A stretch of 64,000 nucleotides of DNA from Leptolyngbya sp. CCY15150 (GTDB taxonomy: Bacteria > Cyanobacteriota > Cyanobacteriia > RECH01): contig NZ_JACSWB010000292.1 in the NCBI RefSeq assembly GCF_016888135.1, positions 62,001-126,000 on the forward strand, written 5' to 3'. Positions within the stretch are counted from its first letter, which is position 1. Each line of letters starts with the position of its first letter. This document shows, piece after piece, positions 54,519-63,054 of the stretch. A program made the translations under genes and the position numbers. The notes beneath the pieces were generated by a model. The model was not told the DNA's origin and did no database searches. It saw nothing but the letters and a program-made list of their open reading frames with translations.

Positions 54519-57458
54519 ATGACCCCTACACAAGTGTTGGGTGCCTTATTGATTATGGTGATTGGCCCACTGCTCGGCGGGCTACCCTTGATCCGTTGGC
54601 TAACCTATGGGCTCACCCGCAAAGATTTGGCCCACCTAGGCACCGGGAATCTTAGTGTCTCGGCAGCGTTCTACCATGGCGGAACGATGGCGGGAGTGAT
54701 GGCTGTTCTCCTAGAAGCGGGTAAGGGCATAGGCGTTGTATGGCTAGCGCGATCCTATTTTCCTACCAATCCAACCTGGGAAGTGATTGCCCTGATTGCC
54801 CTAGTGATGGGGCGCTATTGGGGAGGACGGGGAGCCGGTACCACCAACGTTACCTGGGGCTACATCGTCCATGATTGGCTAGCCTCCGGTCTTGTGCTGC
54901 TGCTGAGTTTAATTAGCTTTACTATTTTTCGAGAGAAGCGCCAGGGTCGTTTAGTCGTCCTGGTGCTGCTGCCGGTGTTTGCGGCCTTGCTGCATCCCAC
55001 CCAGGGCGATCGCGTAGTCGCAACTCTCATCCTCAGTGTTCTCATGGCTTGGATTTATCATAAGATGCCGGACGATTTAGACCTATCCACCGGGCAAGCC
55101 CAACCTGGATCAAAAACCATGTTTCGTTTCTTCCGAGGCGATCGCGCCGTCCCAACCCTCGCTCAGGCCAATGATGCCAAAAAATTTGGTGCGAAGGTTG
55201 CCACCCTTGCCCAGCTCACAACCTGGGGCTACCCCGTGCCCATGGGCTGGGTGTTGCCGCCGGGGGATGACCCTTCGCCGATGATCGAGATGCTCAATCC
55301 CACTCCAGAGCAGCCGCTCATTGTCCGTTCATCCGCGATCGGCGAAGATTCTGAATCCACCTCCGCTGCTGGACAGTATGAATCTATCGCCCAGGTCACC
55401 AGTCGCGAGGCCCTGGCCCAAGCGATCACCCAATGCCAAGCCTCATACAACCGGCCCACGGCAGTGCAGTATCGACGCGATCGCGGCATTCGAGATGAAG
55501 CGATGACCGTCCTCGTCCAAGTTCAAGTATCGGGCGTCTTTTCCGGCGTGGCCTTCAGCCGTGATCCCATCAGCCGTCAAGGGGACAGCGTGGTGATCGA
55601 GGCGCTACCGGGTTCCGCCGCACGAGTCGTCTCAGGGCAGGTGACCCCAGAGTCTTACCAAGTGATGGTGACCGAGGCAGATTTGACCACCACCCAGGCG
55701 GTGGCTAATCCACCGTGGCGTTTGCCAGAAGCGATCGCGTTCCCCATGGAAGGTGAGGGCGATGTGCCGCCGCGATTAATCCAGCAAGTGGCCTACCTGG
55801 CCCGCCATCTCGAAGCCCGCTACCACGGCATTCCCCAGGATATTGAATGGAGCTATGACGGTCAGCAGCTTTGGGTTTTACAAAGCCGACCGATCACCAC
55901 ACTCCTGCCGATTTGGACAAGAAAAATTGCCGCTGAGGTGATCCCTGGCTGGATTCGTCCCCTCACCTGGTCGATCAACCGTCCCCTGACCTGCGGCGTA
56001 TGGGGCGAGATTTTTACCATCGTCCTCGGCGATCGCGCCCGAGGGTTAGATTTCACCGAAACCGCCACCCTACACCACTCCTCCGCCTACTTCAATGCAT
56101 CACTGCTAGGACAGATTTTTCGGCGCATGGGTCTCCCGCCCGAAAGCCTAGAATTTCTTACCCGAGGCACCCCCTTCAGTAAGCCGCCGATCCTCTCCAC
56201 CCTCAAAAATGTGCCGGGATTGCTGAAACTGCTAGGGCGAGAACTGCGCCTAGCGCAAGACTTTGAGCAAGACGACCAGGATCTCTTTACCCCCGGTCTA
56301 CGCCAACTCATCGCCCATCCCGCCAAGGGACAGCAGCCATCCGCCATCCTCGGCCGCATTCAGTTAATTTCGACCCTCCTGCGCCGCGCCACCTACTACA
56401 GCATCATGGCTCCCCTCAGCGTTGCCCTGCGGCAAGCGATGCTCAAGGTATCCGACAACGACCTCAATGTTCAAACCCAGCCAGAAATTGCCTCCCTGCG
56501 ATCGCTGCAACGGTTAGCCCAGTCCTGCCGTCCCCTAGTCGGAGCGATCGCCCGGGCCCAAGTCCCCGATTCAGGCTCAGCCCTGTTTGCCAGTCTGAGC
56601 GAAACCACAGATGGCCAAGCTGTTCTTACCCAGTTCAACCAATTTTTGAACGAATATGGCTATCTTAGCCAAGTAGCCACCGACATTGCCGTACCGCGCT
56701 GGCGGGAAGCCCCCCAACCCGTGCGCGAACTGTTTTTACAGTATCTAAACCAGCCCACCCAGATCATCAGTCCGCCACCGGAGACACAATCATGGCGATC
56801 GCAACAGGTGCAGGCTCGCCTTACCCTCAAAGGTCGCGTCACCGAGGTCTATAACCGCCTCTTAGCTGAACTACGCTGGAGCTATGTCGCCATCGAACTG
56901 CATTGGCTCGCCAGTGGGCTCCTCACGGATCCTGGAGATATCTTTTTTATCACCGATGAAGAAATCCACCGTCTGTTGAATGAGCCCGAAGGTGACCTAG
57001 CCGCTACCTTATCTACCCGCATCAGCGAACGGCGATCGCAATTCCAGCAGGATCAAGCCACGCCAGCTGTACCCTGGCTAGTCTACGGCAACGAACCCCC
57101 TCGGGGGCAGCGATCGCTTCAGGTTTCCGCGTCATCGTTGCGGGGAATTGCTGCAAGTCCTGGCTATGTGGAAGGCACGGTTAAAATCCTGCGCACCCTG
57201 CAGCCCGGCATGGCCATCGATTCCACGACCATCTTAGTGGTGCCCTACACCGATGCTGGCTGGTCGCCGGTGTTGGCCCGAGCTGGAGGATTAATTGCCG
57301 AGGTGGGTGGCCGTCTATCCCACGGGGCAATTTTGGCCAGGGAGTATGGCATTCCAGCGGTGATGAATGTGCAGAATGCGATGGAGTGGTTGCGGGATGG
57401 GCAACGGGTGCGGCTGGATGGTGAAGCGGGCACCGTTGAAGTGATCACCGATGTATAG
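54519..57458 (+). CDS. Fusion of PlsY-like membrane acyltransferase domain and PEP-synthase/RPH-like domains
   Basis: A 979-residue protein. Residues 1-185 are an integral membrane region with divergent PlsY-type sequences (GPLLGGLPLIRWLTYGLTRK; LGTGNLSVSAAFYHGG; YWGGRGAGTTNVTWGY), the family that acylates glycerol 3-phosphate. Residues about 220-470 are a PEP/pyruvate-binding ATP-grasp domain (PLIVRSSAIGEDSESTSAAG; FSRDPISRQGDSVVIEALPG; DIEWSYDGQQLWVLQSRPI). A central helical region follows. Residues about 880-975 form the swivelling His domain (GIAASPGYVEGTVKI; GGRLSHGAILAREYGIPAV, catalytic His). The soluble part resembles PEP synthase or rifampicin phosphotransferase. Product and substrate are unknown. 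Confidence 0.85.
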   Translation: MTPTQVLGALLIMVIGPLLGGLPLIRWLTYGLTRKDLAHLGTGNLSVSAAFYHGGTMAGVMAVLLEAGKGIGVVWLARSYFPTNPTWEVIALIALVMGRYWGGRGAGTTNVTWGYIVHDWLASGLVLLLSLISFTIFREKRQGRLVVLVLLPVFAALLHPTQGDRVVATLILSVLMAWIYHKMPDDLDLSTGQAQPGSKTMFRFFRGDRAVPTLAQANDAKKFGAKVATLAQLTTWGYPVPMGWVLPPGDDPSPMIEMLNPTPEQPLIVRSSAIGEDSESTSAAGQYESIAQVTSREALAQAITQCQASYNRPTAVQYRRDRGIRDEAMTVLVQVQVSGVFSGVAFSRDPISRQGDSVVIEALPGSAARVVSGQVTPESYQVMVTEADLTTTQAVANPPWRLPEAIAFPMEGEGDVPPRLIQQVAYLARHLEARYHGIPQDIEWSYDGQQLWVLQSRPITTLLPIWTRKIAAEVIPGWIRPLTWSINRPLTCGVWGEIFTIVLGDRARGLDFTETATLHHSSAYFNASLLGQIFRRMGLPPESLEFLTRGTPFSKPPILSTLKNVPGLLKLLGRELRLAQDFEQDDQDLFTPGLRQLIAHPAKGQQPSAILGRIQLISTLLRRATYYSIMAPLSVALRQAMLKVSDNDLNVQTQPEIASLRSLQRLAQSCRPLVGAIARAQVPDSGSALFASLSETTDGQAVLTQFNQFLNEYGYLSQVATDIAVPRWREAPQPVRELFLQYLNQPTQIISPPPETQSWRSQQVQARLTLKGRVTEVYNRLLAELRWSYVAIELHWLASGLLTDPGDIFFITDEEIHRLLNEPEGDLAATLSTRISERRSQFQQDQATPAVPWLVYGNEPPRGQRSLQVSASSLRGIAASPGYVEGTVKILRTLQPGMAIDSTTILVVPYTDAGWSPVLARAGGLIAEVGGRLSHGAILAREYGIPAVMNVQNAMEWLRDGQRVRLDGEAGTVEVITDV

Positions 57459-57599
57459 CCAAGTCCGCTGATGTCTGCCACAAGGGTAGTTAGGGGAGCG
57501 ATCGCTTTCCTGTTCATGGGATGCTTTCAGGACTTTTTTAACATTCCGACTACTGCCCACTAAACTTTAAGTATGGAGTTTTAAACTGGGAGACCGCAC

Positions 57600-57872
57600 A
57601 TGACTTTATCTGAAGTTCTTCCCTCTGTTCGTCAGCTCTCTACTGTTGAGAAGCTGAAGCTGATTCGGATTCTGGCAGAGGATCTAGAAGCAGCAGAGGA
57701 TATCTCACCTCTAGAACCCTTCAAAACCTATGATTTGCCGACTCCTTACAATAGCTTTGGGGCTGGTGTCGTGCTTATGCAAGCGTTAGAGTTATCTGAC
57801 CCATGTTCCTCACTATCCCTCACCATCGCTGGATGCGGGCGATCGCTTTCGTCCTCAACACCCTTGGGTTGA
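57600..57872 (+). CDS. Small antitoxin-like protein with altered C terminus
   Basis: A 90-residue protein. Residues 1-65, LSEVLPSVRQLSTVEKLKLI, RILAEDLEAAEDISPLEP and YDLPTPYNSFGAGVVLMQAL, match a small cyanobacterial family thought to be antitoxin-like. Members normally end soon after LMxAL. Here the frame continues with SDPCSSLSLTIAGCGRSL, which is out of phase with the next gene and overlaps it by 40 nt, suggesting that a junction or small indel removed the original stop. No partner toxin is next to it. Confidence 0.6.
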   Translation: MTLSEVLPSVRQLSTVEKLKLIRILAEDLEAAEDISPLEPFKTYDLPTPYNSFGAGVVLMQALELSDPCSSLSLTIAGCGRSLSSSTPLG

Positions 57873-58639
57873 TCATCGGCATCAGCGTGGGGATTTGGCT
57901 GCCGGTGCCGGGGCTGCTGGTGTATGCCACCGGGGCAGTGGGGGGCGCGATCGCTCTGATATCTAGTCTTTACCTCACCCATCGATTCCTCGGCCCCAGG
58001 TTACCCCTCGGCACCATTCAATCCTTAGCCTTCTTAGGCATCCTTCAAGGGCTCATCTTCACCGGCCTCTTGATCCATGTCTTGCCGCTCTTCTACGCTA
58101 CCTGGAACCAGCCCCGCGAGCCGATTCCCGTGGCGATCGCCCAACTTCCCACAGCCCTGCCAGCCTATGTCAGTCTCACGGGCTACCCGCAACCCCAACT
58201 GACGGTGACGGATACCTATCGTCTGCAGCCCACCCCAAATAATCGATACCCCCGCACCCTGACGGTCACCTGGGTGCCGTTAGTAGCTCAGGATTGGCGT
58301 CCGCCCCAAGCGGTTCAGGTGATGGTGGAAAGGCAGGCGTTGGGCAGATATCAGGAGAGCGATCGCCCTGTGACGGTGACGGGCATGTTATTTTCTCTCC
58401 ACCCCAAAGACCGCGCCGACTTTGTTCCTGCAGATATGACCCTTTATCTCAGCGATGGCGTGGGCGTCAGTGATGCTTGGCTTCGCCGTCGGGCTGGGTT
58501 TCAGGTCGATCCTGATCAGGTGTATCTTCTACGAGACCTAATGCCTGCCCAAAGTCGCACGGTGGTCATGATTGTGTCGATATTGATTTTGGTGATCGTA
58601 GGAGCGATAGCTTGGTTGACCCTTGCTGCCCTTAAGTGA
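57833..58639 (+). CDS. Membrane protein of unknown function
   Basis: A 268-residue protein with three N-terminal hydrophobic segments (FVLNTLGLIIGISVGIWLPV; YATGAVGGAIALISSLYLTH; AFLGILQGLIFTGLLIHVL), a soluble beta-rich domain of about 140 residues and a C-terminal membrane helix (MIVSILILVIVGAIAWLTLA). The soluble part has DTYRLQPTPNNRYPRTLTVT and MTLYLSDGVGVSDAWLRRRA. I do not recognise it. The ATG at 57833 avoids most of the overlap with the preceding small gene. Confidence 0.7.
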   Translation: MRAIAFVLNTLGLIIGISVGIWLPVPGLLVYATGAVGGAIALISSLYLTHRFLGPRLPLGTIQSLAFLGILQGLIFTGLLIHVLPLFYATWNQPREPIPVAIAQLPTALPAYVSLTGYPQPQLTVTDTYRLQPTPNNRYPRTLTVTWVPLVAQDWRPPQAVQVMVERQALGRYQESDRPVTVTGMLFSLHPKDRADFVPADMTLYLSDGVGVSDAWLRRRAGFQVDPDQVYLLRDLMPAQSRTVVMIVSILILVIVGAIAWLTLAALK

Positions 58640-58665
58640 TCTTGTCCCAGGCAAAGAAAACATAT

Positions 58666-59913
58666 CTATTGATATTCGAACTCTTGATCTTCAACCTTGA
58701 AGTAAATTGATAGATTAGCAATGTTCCAAGGAGATGCCGCCTGAAGATTCTGTTTTGTTAGTGCATTCCAACCTTTATTCGCAGCGCGTTGAGTAATATA
58801 ATCCTCCTGCCGTCCTCTAAGACCAGCGTCAATCATTAGTAACAGACCATCACGTATCGCAATCGGATGAGACTGTGTTTGAGCATCATTATAAATCTGA
58901 TACTCCACAGGTTTATTTAGCGCAATGCTAACATCCTGATCTTCAACTTCTGACATTGCATCAGACCCAGGTAACTCTTGCAGTTGCTTCAATTCCGACG
59001 GAGGCAAGCTCTTCTGCCAGCTAGTATGATTTTGCCAAGCTTCCACTAGGGCAAGATCGTGATGATAGATACGAGTTATCTCAGGAAATAGAAATCCTAG
59101 CTCACTGTCAATAGAGCAAGATGCAACAACTGAGACCATGTCTTTGCGCATAACTTGTTGTATGTGTGACAAGTGGTCGCATACGGCACTGAGTTCACCT
59201 TGAAGCTGGTATGTCATTGCTATAGCTTGCTCTATCGCCCATGCACACTCCTGTCTACGTAATCGCGCTGCTGAACATACATTATCCAAAATTTGATCAT
59301 TTCTATAATCGGCTAGAGCATCAAACAACATGCCTCGCGCTGCTGTAATTTCATCATAGCGAAGGCTAAGATCTTGAATGCTGACGGCTATTTTCAGTCG
59401 AGCGATCGCCTGTTGAAAAAGACCATAAGCTCTAACCAAGATGGTGCGATGATTGCGAAACTCAACATCCGCTGCAACCAACTGAATATGTTGAATAATC
59501 TCACTGCCCTGGTCAGCCAATGCTTTTTTCATGTCCAAAAAACCATCTTGAACCTCCAGCCGCATTTGCTTAACATCTTGCCGTAATTTCAGCGTTTGCC
59601 ATAGATTAACGGCTGTCAATGCTGCAGTAACAGCCGTGCCAACACCAATCACGGCTGTGGTCGCCTGTAAAGTAGCAACTGAAGTCGATAGACCTTGGAG
59701 CGACTGAAATATTGCTGATCCTGGCACCTGAATACCTGTTATAGAGCTTCCAGATAGTATATCTCCATTATCATTAAACATACCCACTGCATGAGCAACA
59801 AATCTACCTGAAGCATCCCGTACCATGCTCAATGGCACACCATTTGAGAGGACGGGGAAATATTTCCCAGATGCAATTCCTTGTTGAATGAGAGGCGGAA
59901 ATATATATATCAT
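58666..59913 (-). CDS. Membrane-helix/coiled-coil partner of the dynamin-like gene
   Basis: A 415-residue protein of unknown family. A short N-terminal region (FPPLIQQGIASGKYFPVLS) is followed by a strongly hydrophobic stretch (ATTAVIGVGTAVTAALTAVN, about 90-112), then long helices (LRQDVKQMRLEVQDGFLDMK; IEQAIAMTYQLQGELSAVCD). The layout, a membrane-inserting hairpin flanked by helical bundle, resembles alpha-helical membrane-acting proteins; this is inference. AAGGA lies 7 nt before ATG 59913, which is better than the TTG at 59919. It starts 72 bp after the dynamin stop, so the two are one transcription unit. Confidence 0.7.
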   Translation of the reverse strand: MIYIFPPLIQQGIASGKYFPVLSNGVPLSMVRDASGRFVAHAVGMFNDNGDILSGSSITGIQVPGSAIFQSLQGLSTSVATLQATTAVIGVGTAVTAALTAVNLWQTLKLRQDVKQMRLEVQDGFLDMKKALADQGSEIIQHIQLVAADVEFRNHRTILVRAYGLFQQAIARLKIAVSIQDLSLRYDEITAARGMLFDALADYRNDQILDNVCSAARLRRQECAWAIEQAIAMTYQLQGELSAVCDHLSHIQQVMRKDMVSVVASCSIDSELGFLFPEITRIYHHDLALVEAWQNHTSWQKSLPPSELKQLQELPGSDAMSEVEDQDVSIALNKPVEYQIYNDAQTQSHPIAIRDGLLLMIDAGLRGRQEDYITQRAANKGWNALTKQNLQAASPWNIANLSIYFKVEDQEFEYQ

Positions 59914-59985
59914 GATCAAATCCTTTAGAGTTGAGATAAGGTTAACAGAGCTAAAGCAGTGCGATCGCTAATTAATACTTAGACA

Positions 59986-62601
59986 TCAGGCATCTGACAC
60001 TAAAAATTCCAAATCGCGCTGGAGCTGACTTAGCCTACCAAGACACTGATGAACATAGGCTTTCTCAGATTCTCTATTTTCGACAGTTTCATGAGTTATG
60101 CGTTCTTGTTCTTCAAGAAAGAGGTTGAGAATTGAGATTGACTGCCGAACCGCTTTGGATGATGCTTCAACTCTTCCGTCAAATGCGGCTTGAATAGTGT
60201 CGGTAACCTTGTCTAGGAGTTCGTCTGATGAGTTTGAAAAATGCTTTAGCCCTTTTTGCAAGACTTCATTTCTGCAGTTTTCTTCCGTGCTACTACTTGT
60301 TAGCCAGCCAATAATTACACCAGCAGCAGCACCAATGAGCAAAACAGGAACAAAACTCACTCCCAAACCAGCTAAGGCAATTCCACTTAGCAACCCACTA
60401 CCTCCTCCAAAGCCAAGAAACCCCATAAAACCGCTACCTTCGGCTGGATTTAGTGAATTGGAAAAGTTGACGTTAATTCCTAGATTTTTAAGGGATAGAT
60501 TAAACTGCCCCCCCAAGGTTGAGCCAATTTTGGAATCTAAGGCTTCTAAATTCGCCTGAATAGCACACATTTCATCCAGGATAAAATCATCTAGGGCATC
60601 CAGGTTAGGGGAAAGGATGTTGTGAACAACCTCTCTCTCCAATCGAGTGTCAATCTCATGGGAGATGTCTTGTATAAACTGATTCGAGAAATCTCTGGTA
60701 ATCTTATCTTTTTGATGATGCTCTGTTTTCCAGGTTGCACTTTTCTGTCTTATTTCTCCACCTATTTCCAGAGTCCACCCTTGCCAGCCCTCAGTGACTT
60801 GGTCAAAAACTTTATTAGCTAAGGACTGAGCTAATGCTCGAATTTTAAAATCCCGACTGCTCACCTCGCCAATTTGATCAACTATTTTCCTCTTGTCCGA
60901 TTCCACAAGTTGAATATTATCGTCTAGAGTCTTAAGAGACTGCTGCAGTTGCTCCTGAAATTTCTGAGCTATAGTCTTCAGTTGTCGTGCATTATGCCGG
61001 ACTACAATCATACCTCGATCATGAATGAGGAAACGTTCGAGGGCTGATGTAAACGCCTTAAAGGACTCTAGAAACTCATTACCTTCACCTTCAATAATTG
61101 CATCTAGAGCAGCTTGAGCAGAAATAAAATGAACCCGATTATCACCAGAGACAATCGGATTGCTACCTTGCAAAAAGTTTTCAACGAGCTGACGAACCTG
61201 TTTGCGATCGGACTGGCGACGCAGAAGATCCATGAAGTTAACCAACACAAAGAGATTGTCCGCCGGACTATCCTGATCTCCTCGATTAAGTTGAGAACGT
61301 AAGTCCTCCAGCAAGAGTCGCTCACCTTGCGTCAGGGGACGAGACGCGTTAGCTAGGAATATGGCTGCATCGGTTTTCTGCAGCAAGCGCTGGGTAATTT
61401 CCGTCCGGTTGGGATGTTCATTTAAGCCTGGAGAATCAACAATTTCAACATTATGTCGGCATAGTTCTAAGCTCGGATGCTCTAAGATAATTTCCTGGAT
61501 GGTAGACTGTCCAAGTTCATCACTCAATCCACACAGTGCAGCCTGCTCAGAAATTGATGCTTTTTCCTGGTAGTTTTCAAATGGGATCTCTTCTTGTCGT
61601 CCATCAGTATAAACGCACAATACACGTGTTTTTTCGCCAAATCTTAGCACTGTTACCGTACCACTACAGGGAATAGCACGAACAGGTTGAATTTCTTCAC
61701 CCAAAAGAGCATTCAGGAGCGTTGATTTACCCTGGCTAAATTCGCCAACAACTGCAACTCGGAATTTCTGATTACGGACTTGGTCTAAAAGACTGAGAAT
61801 ATCCTGCGCTTGTCCTGGAATTTGACAAACGTTTTCTTCATAGTCTTGTGTAATACTCAGCAAAGACTGGCACAAATGCCGCAATCGATCCTGATCTACC
61901 TTGAAATTCTCCAGTTGTTTGTAGCTCAGAGCGGACGCTTCACCAGAGATATGGACATCATGAGTCTTCGGTAGTTTCGACGTTATGTAATCGGCAATAC
62001 GCACAAAGACAAAGTCATGAGCTTGAAATCGACTAGGATCTAGAAGGTTATGAACATCAAAAACTGAATTGGGGTCTGCAGACTGAGACTGGGATTGAAA
62101 TGCTGAGAGGAGAGTCTCTAAGTAGTCAGACCTTAGCTCAAGATGACCGCTAACCTTTTGAAGGTAGTGCATTTCTTCTGCTACAACATCGCTATCTGCA
62201 GTTGCAATTTCACAGGCAAACGCCAGAACCAACAGCTTTTCAGACTCAGAGAGACCTTGAACAAGCAGGGAAAGATGGCTTGGATCCTGAAAAAGACCAC
62301 GTTGCTGGACACTTTTCTTAAGCCCCCTAACAAGTTGCCCCATTTTGCTCTCTGAAGGGAAAAACTGATTAAAAATCTTTTGGAAGGTTTCTTTTTCTTC
62401 TTCTACCACAACACCATCGGCACACAGTGCTCCCAGCATCGCAGTCACAAGTGCTGTCATAAAGAGAAGTTTGGGATTGATCTGCTGGCTTGTTACAGGT
62501 TGGCCAACAATATCTGATAAGAGACTTATGGTTTCTTGGGAGTAGGATGCTGTGGTCATTCTCACTAATGATTGCAATACTAAGGGGTCTACAAGTGTCA
62601 C
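59986..62601 (-). CDS. Dynamin-like GTPase with N-terminal TerB-like domain
   Basis: A 871-residue protein. Residues about 45-170 are TerB-like helical (LGALCADGVVVEEEKETFQ; VLAFACEIATADSDVVAEE). The GTPase domain starts at about 275: G1 VAVVGEFSQGKSTLLNALLG, G2 Thr in IPCSGTVTVL, G3 EIVDSPGLNEHP and a G4-like VNFMDLL. Long stalk helices follow, then a hydrophobic hairpin (GLLSGIALAGLGVSFVPVLL; IGAAAGVIIGWL, about 745-785) for membrane attachment. This is the layout of bacterial dynamin-like proteins. The start is either the GTG at 62601 or ATG 62559; no ribosome site decides it. It is the first gene of a two-gene operon with AT-rich composition. Confidence 0.88.
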   Translation of the reverse strand: MTLVDPLVLQSLVRMTTASYSQETISLLSDIVGQPVTSQQINPKLLFMTALVTAMLGALCADGVVVEEEKETFQKIFNQFFPSESKMGQLVRGLKKSVQQRGLFQDPSHLSLLVQGLSESEKLLVLAFACEIATADSDVVAEEMHYLQKVSGHLELRSDYLETLLSAFQSQSQSADPNSVFDVHNLLDPSRFQAHDFVFVRIADYITSKLPKTHDVHISGEASALSYKQLENFKVDQDRLRHLCQSLLSITQDYEENVCQIPGQAQDILSLLDQVRNQKFRVAVVGEFSQGKSTLLNALLGEEIQPVRAIPCSGTVTVLRFGEKTRVLCVYTDGRQEEIPFENYQEKASISEQAALCGLSDELGQSTIQEIILEHPSLELCRHNVEIVDSPGLNEHPNRTEITQRLLQKTDAAIFLANASRPLTQGERLLLEDLRSQLNRGDQDSPADNLFVLVNFMDLLRRQSDRKQVRQLVENFLQGSNPIVSGDNRVHFISAQAALDAIIEGEGNEFLESFKAFTSALERFLIHDRGMIVVRHNARQLKTIAQKFQEQLQQSLKTLDDNIQLVESDKRKIVDQIGEVSSRDFKIRALAQSLANKVFDQVTEGWQGWTLEIGGEIRQKSATWKTEHHQKDKITRDFSNQFIQDISHEIDTRLEREVVHNILSPNLDALDDFILDEMCAIQANLEALDSKIGSTLGGQFNLSLKNLGINVNFSNSLNPAEGSGFMGFLGFGGGSGLLSGIALAGLGVSFVPVLLIGAAAGVIIGWLTSSSTEENCRNEVLQKGLKHFSNSSDELLDKVTDTIQAAFDGRVEASSKAVRQSISILNLFLEEQERITHETVENRESEKAYVHQCLGRLSQLQRDLEFLVSDA

Positions 62602-63054
62602 TTGCTTAATTGTTCAAACTGAAGTTGAGTCATTCGCTCATGGCGCATCGACCAAGATAGTTATGCTTTTGATCGAGGTGCTTGCTACATTTCATAGATA
62701 GAGCAGTCGTATTCTTTGAAAGATTTTCACTTGATCAACTGCTCTGGCTCCATGCTAAATAATCATTCATAAATGGGGATTGAGTCTTAATGAAGCTTGA
62801 CCTTTCGCAATTAGCCTTGTTTATTGAGTACAGAATTTAGTATTCCCCTAAATCTAGTATCGATACCAAGAATCTCGGAAAATCTGCGTTTTTCGATCCA
62901 TGAAGCTCTCAAGCCGGTTGCAGATAGACCGTGCATGTCTTGTTAATATCGTCCTAGATAGGACGATCAAGAACAGGGCTGAAGCTGATGGAGCATTGAA
63001 GAATCCTCATGTGTCGTGCGATGCTAAACCGACTCAATGATTCTTCCCAGCATG
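62602..63054. other. Intergenic region between the dynamin operon and the EAL gene
   Basis: About 450 bp, AT-rich, with no gene I can support. It must hold the dynamin operon promoter on the minus strand. Near 62947-62972 GTCCTAGATAGGAC forms a perfect 6-bp dyad; no terminator for the EAL gene (which ends at 63055) is obvious. Confidence 0.4.
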
